DNA of 5,733 bases from Flavobacteriales bacterium. GTDB taxonomy: Bacteria; Bacteroidota; Bacteroidia; Flavobacteriales; UBA7430. Location of the stretch: assembly GCA_024959975.1 (NCBI GenBank), contig JANXFM010000192.1, positions 1 to 5,733 of the forward strand, written 5' to 3'. Under the pieces are notes generated by a model. It worked only from the letters and a program-made list of their open reading frames with translations, did not search any database and had not been told where the DNA came from. Every line of letters starts with the position of its first letter. Position 1 is the stretch's first letter. A program made the position numbers and the translations under genes. Shown piece after piece: positions 4,002 to 5,733 of the stretch.

Positions 4002-5733
4002 GTGGTACGTTAAGTTTTCTGTCAAATCAGCTTTGTCAGCCTCTAAACCAGCAACCTCAACCTCTAAGGATAAACTATCGGATTGAAGACTTACGATATC
4101 CAGTTCAAACTGAGTACTGTCAGATTGTAAGTTAGAAACATGCGTTTCATAAGCTGCATCTTCAGCAGCGTCGTTTGCATTGAGAATCGCAATTGTATTG
4201 TCGTAGTTAGCAATCAAAGTAGCAATTTGAGATTCGTAATCAAATTCCATATTGTCAAGATCTAACTCGTAGTTATCAATAGTTTGATTCAATAGATCAA
4301 GAGCGGCATCAGCAGCAGCGGCAGCATCAGCATTTAAACCAGCAACTACAGCAGCGTGAGCAGCATTTAAAGCAGCAACTTCAGCGTTATGAGCACTGAT
4401 CAGGTCGGCAATTTGAGTATCGTAATCAACAATAGTTTGAGCCAATGTAGCTTCTAAAGAAGTACTATCAGCTTGTAAATTAGCTACGTAAGCGTCAAGA
4501 ACATCAATGTCAGCTTCAAACTGAGTACTGTCTGCTTGTAAAGCGGCAACATGTACCTCAAACGCTGTACTGTCAGATTGTAAATTAGCTACGTGATCTT
4601 CAAGACCTGCAACCTCAACTTCTAAAGCTAAACTGTCAGCTTGTAAGCTGGCAATATCTGCTTCTAATTGAGTACTGTCAGATTGTAATCCAGCTGAATA
4701 AGCCTCAAGACCTGCAACCTCAGCTTCTAAATCTAAACTATCAGCTACCAAATTATCAACAGCTAAAGTCCATGCCCCATGAATGTCATTTAATGAATCA
4801 GACAACCATGTTTCTAAAGCAAATAATTGTCCTTCATAATCTAACACCGTATTATCATAATCAGATTGCATAGAAAGAATCGTCATATTTAAGGTGTTAT
4901 TTAAATTCAGTAAGTTGGTGTTCAATGCATCAATTTGAGCATTTGCATCTGTCAATTCCAAAACTTTAATAGCATGCAGTGCACTCCATAAAGTAGAACA
5001 AGAACCATCTTCAACAAGTGCGCTAGCATTGTACTCTTCGTAAGCAGGATCCATACATCCATATACCGGATCTACAATCCAACCTGAAATTACATAAGCT
5101 GCATTAACCATGTAAGCATTATTCCCTAAAGAATACTCAGGATATAAATTTATGTTTTCACTCGAAGAAGCATCATATGCCATCCAAACGATTTCGTCTC
5201 CAGGAGAAAAACCATCTTGAGATCCACTGTTCGCATCATTACCCCAAACAACGATCAATTGATTAGCAGCATCTGCATCCCAGATTAATAAACCACCACA
5301 TACTAGTGCTCCGTCAGCCTGGTAGAATGCACCTAGATAATCTCCATCGTCAAGACCAAGATCACCGGAAATAGCTATGGTAGCGTTGTTACCGGTAACT
5401 GTTAATCCACCCGGATCGTTAGGCCATGCTCCATTAAAAGAAACGTATTCACAAGAACCATCGTCCACGTTTGCGGCAGGATTGTTATTTAATGCAGCTG
5501 CATCAGTACAACCTAATACTACAACTTCACAAGAACTATCATCTACATTTGCAGCATCATTGTAATTCGCAGCACTAGCATCTGTACAACCTTCAACAAC
5601 TGCCTCACAAGAACCATCGTTGATGTTTGCATCAGCGTCGTAGTTAAATGCCGTAGCATCGGTACAACCTTCAACCAAACAAGAACCATTATCTGTATTC
5701 GCTGCACCGTCGAAGTTTGTTGCATTGGAATTC
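3558..5733 (-). CDS. Secreted T9SS protein with Cys repeats, beta module and long coiled coil (5' end outside window)
   Basis: The frame is open from the right edge to the TAA at 3560-3558, about 724 residues. A TTG at 5678 is not the start, because the same frame continues upstream with another repeat (NATNFDGAANTDNGSC). Domain order (residues counted from 5678): three full GCTD repeats (4-77); a beta-rich module (79-200); one more Cys repeat (GCMD, 207-227); a coiled coil (about 239-555); the segment GWNMIGFPL...GQGYQIRM (570-628); and a C-terminal T9SS sorting domain (about 665-706) with VRVVNMLGQE, GEVLLRLY and a VEKSIK end. Known: this tail is recognised by the type IX system, which moves the protein across the outer membrane and removes the tail. 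Inferred: the coiled coil holds the N-terminal modules away from the cell or multimerises the protein. There is one Lys and no Arg in about 566 residues before residue 549. Its terminator follows at once, so the downstream gene is probably transcribed separately. Confidence 0.95.
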   Translation of the reverse strand, partial: NSNATNFDGAANTDNGSCLVEGCTDATAFNYDADANINDGSCEAVVEGCTDASAANYNDAANVDDSSCEVVVLGCTDAAALNNNPAANVDDGSCEYVSFNGAWPNDPGGLTVTGNNATIAISGDLGLDDGDYLGAFYQADGALVCGGLLIWDADAANQLIVVWGNDANSGSQDGFSPGDEIVWMAYDASSSENINLYPEYSLGNNAYMVNAAYVISGWIVDPVYGCMDPAYEEYNASALVEDGSCSTLWSALHAIKVLELTDANAQIDALNTNLLNLNNTLNMTILSMQSDYDNTVLDYEGQLFALETWLSDSLNDIHGAWTLAVDNLVADSLDLEAEVAGLEAYSAGLQSDSTQLEADIASLQADSLALEVEVAGLEDHVANLQSDSTAFEVHVAALQADSTQFEADIDVLDAYVANLQADSTSLEATLAQTIVDYDTQIADLISAHNAEVAALNAAHAAVVAGLNADAAAAADAALDLLNQTIDNYELDLDNMEFDYESQIATLIANYDNTIAILNANDAAEDAAYETHVSNLQSDSTQFELDIVSLQSDSLSLEVEVAGLEADKADLTENLTYHSTPLYVDLAQGWNMIGFPLQESMDVAASLDVLGANIHLIKNNNAAVYWPEFGFNSLGTLEPGQGYQIRMYGAYDDYTFPYIPGERLEVTPQVPAWVEDLVIPTHPNDVRSLVRVVNMLGQEIIPEDAFTGEVLLRLYSDGSVEKSIK
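4437..4751 (-). repeat. Three tandem 35-residue coiled-coil repeats
   Basis: The 105-base units start at 4751, 4646 and 4541. Each is five heptads led by L (or F), with the second core position following the order S, V or I, V or S, S, then I, V or L. Typical pieces are LQADS, LEVEVAGLE and VANLQSDST. Core Leu/Phe falls every seven residues without a break from residue 324 to 408. A partial fourth copy (LQSDSTQFELDI onward) returns at residues 517-548, after an Ala-rich section (427-460). The helix is almost purely acidic, with Ser in alternate core positions, which suggests a weak or condition-dependent coiled coil. Confidence 0.85.
5079..5444 (-). other. Beta-rich module shared with the neighbouring protein
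   Basis: About 122 residues with GDYLGAFY, ALVCGGLLIW, VVWGNDA, DGFSPGDEIVWMAYD and AYMVNAAYVISGW. They match, in the same order, GDLVGVFF, AVCAGSSVW, IAYGDD, DGL/DGF, W..Q and NGLSFVSG of the modules in the downstream gene. This is the most diverged member. Function unknown; the pattern of a G-rich turn before a Cys strand, then a DGF turn, suggests a compact beta sandwich. Confidence 0.6.
5448..5733 (-). repeat. GCTD/DGSC repeats of the upstream protein (78-base period)
   Basis: Gly codons begin at 5669, 5591 and 5513, an exact 78-base (26-residue) period, and a fourth, partial repeat is cut by the right edge. Each has GCTDA, a central Ala-rich NY/NN stretch, then DDGSC, DDSSC or NDGSC. 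The period is one codon shorter than in the neighbouring gene's array (27), so the arrays expanded independently although the repeat type is the same. Confidence 0.88.

Noticed and set aside
3947..4135. Plus-strand frame of 62 codons
   Set aside because: It is antisense to the coiled coil and export tail; low-complexity coding sequence on the other strand creates such open frames.
5676..5678. TTG as the start codon of the coiled-coil protein
   Set aside because: The frame continues upstream to the window edge with a further two-Cys repeat and no stop, so this is an internal leucine.
5377..5725. Plus-strand frame at 5377-5565 and alternate minus frame at 5543-5725
   Set aside because: Both are shadows of the GCTD repeats; their own repetitiveness only mirrors the true frame.

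Overview
The window looks like a piece of a Bacteroidota genome, most likely a marine Flavobacteriia-like lineage. The evidence is a C-terminal domain typical of type IX secretion (T9SS) cargo, arrays of two-cysteine 'GCTD...DGSC' repeats that are common in large surface proteins of marine Bacteroidota, and a start codon with no Shine-Dalgarno sequence. Lineage is inferred from family knowledge, not from a marker gene.

Layout: both genes are on the minus strand, so the window reads from its right end to its left. (1) 5733-3558: the 3' part of a gene for a secreted T9SS protein. In order it has GCTD/DGSC repeats, one beta-rich module, one more Cys repeat, a coiled coil of about 310 residues, a 'GWNMIGFPL' segment and a T9SS sorting domain. 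Its true start lies beyond the right edge. (2) 3557-3114: 444 bases between genes. They hold a strong terminator, a duplicated 'terminator + C-rich leader + gene start' cassette in two copies, and between the copies what looks like a decayed gene. (3) 3113-1: the 5' part of a second giant secreted protein, open for about 1037 codons and running off the left edge with no stop. It has a signal peptide, two divergent beta-rich modules, a perfect 81-base tandem array of Cys repeats, then three near-identical 477-base units (Cys repeat plus beta module) joined by further Cys repeats, one of which carries an EF-hand-type DxDxDG loop.

The two proteins share the same building blocks and sit side by side, so they are probably related modular exoproteins, acting as adhesins, stalks or surface-layer-like material. 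Neither has a recognisable enzyme domain. The terminator suggests separate transcription.

Most notable observations: an almost total absence of lysine and arginine (about 801 consecutive codons in one protein; a single Lys in about 566 residues of the other); mosaic divergence between the 477-base units that suggests gene conversion; a 35-residue super-repeat in the coiled coil; a beta module shared by the two neighbours; and the duplicated start cassette flanking a gene relic. No RNA gene, mobile element or CRISPR array is supported.
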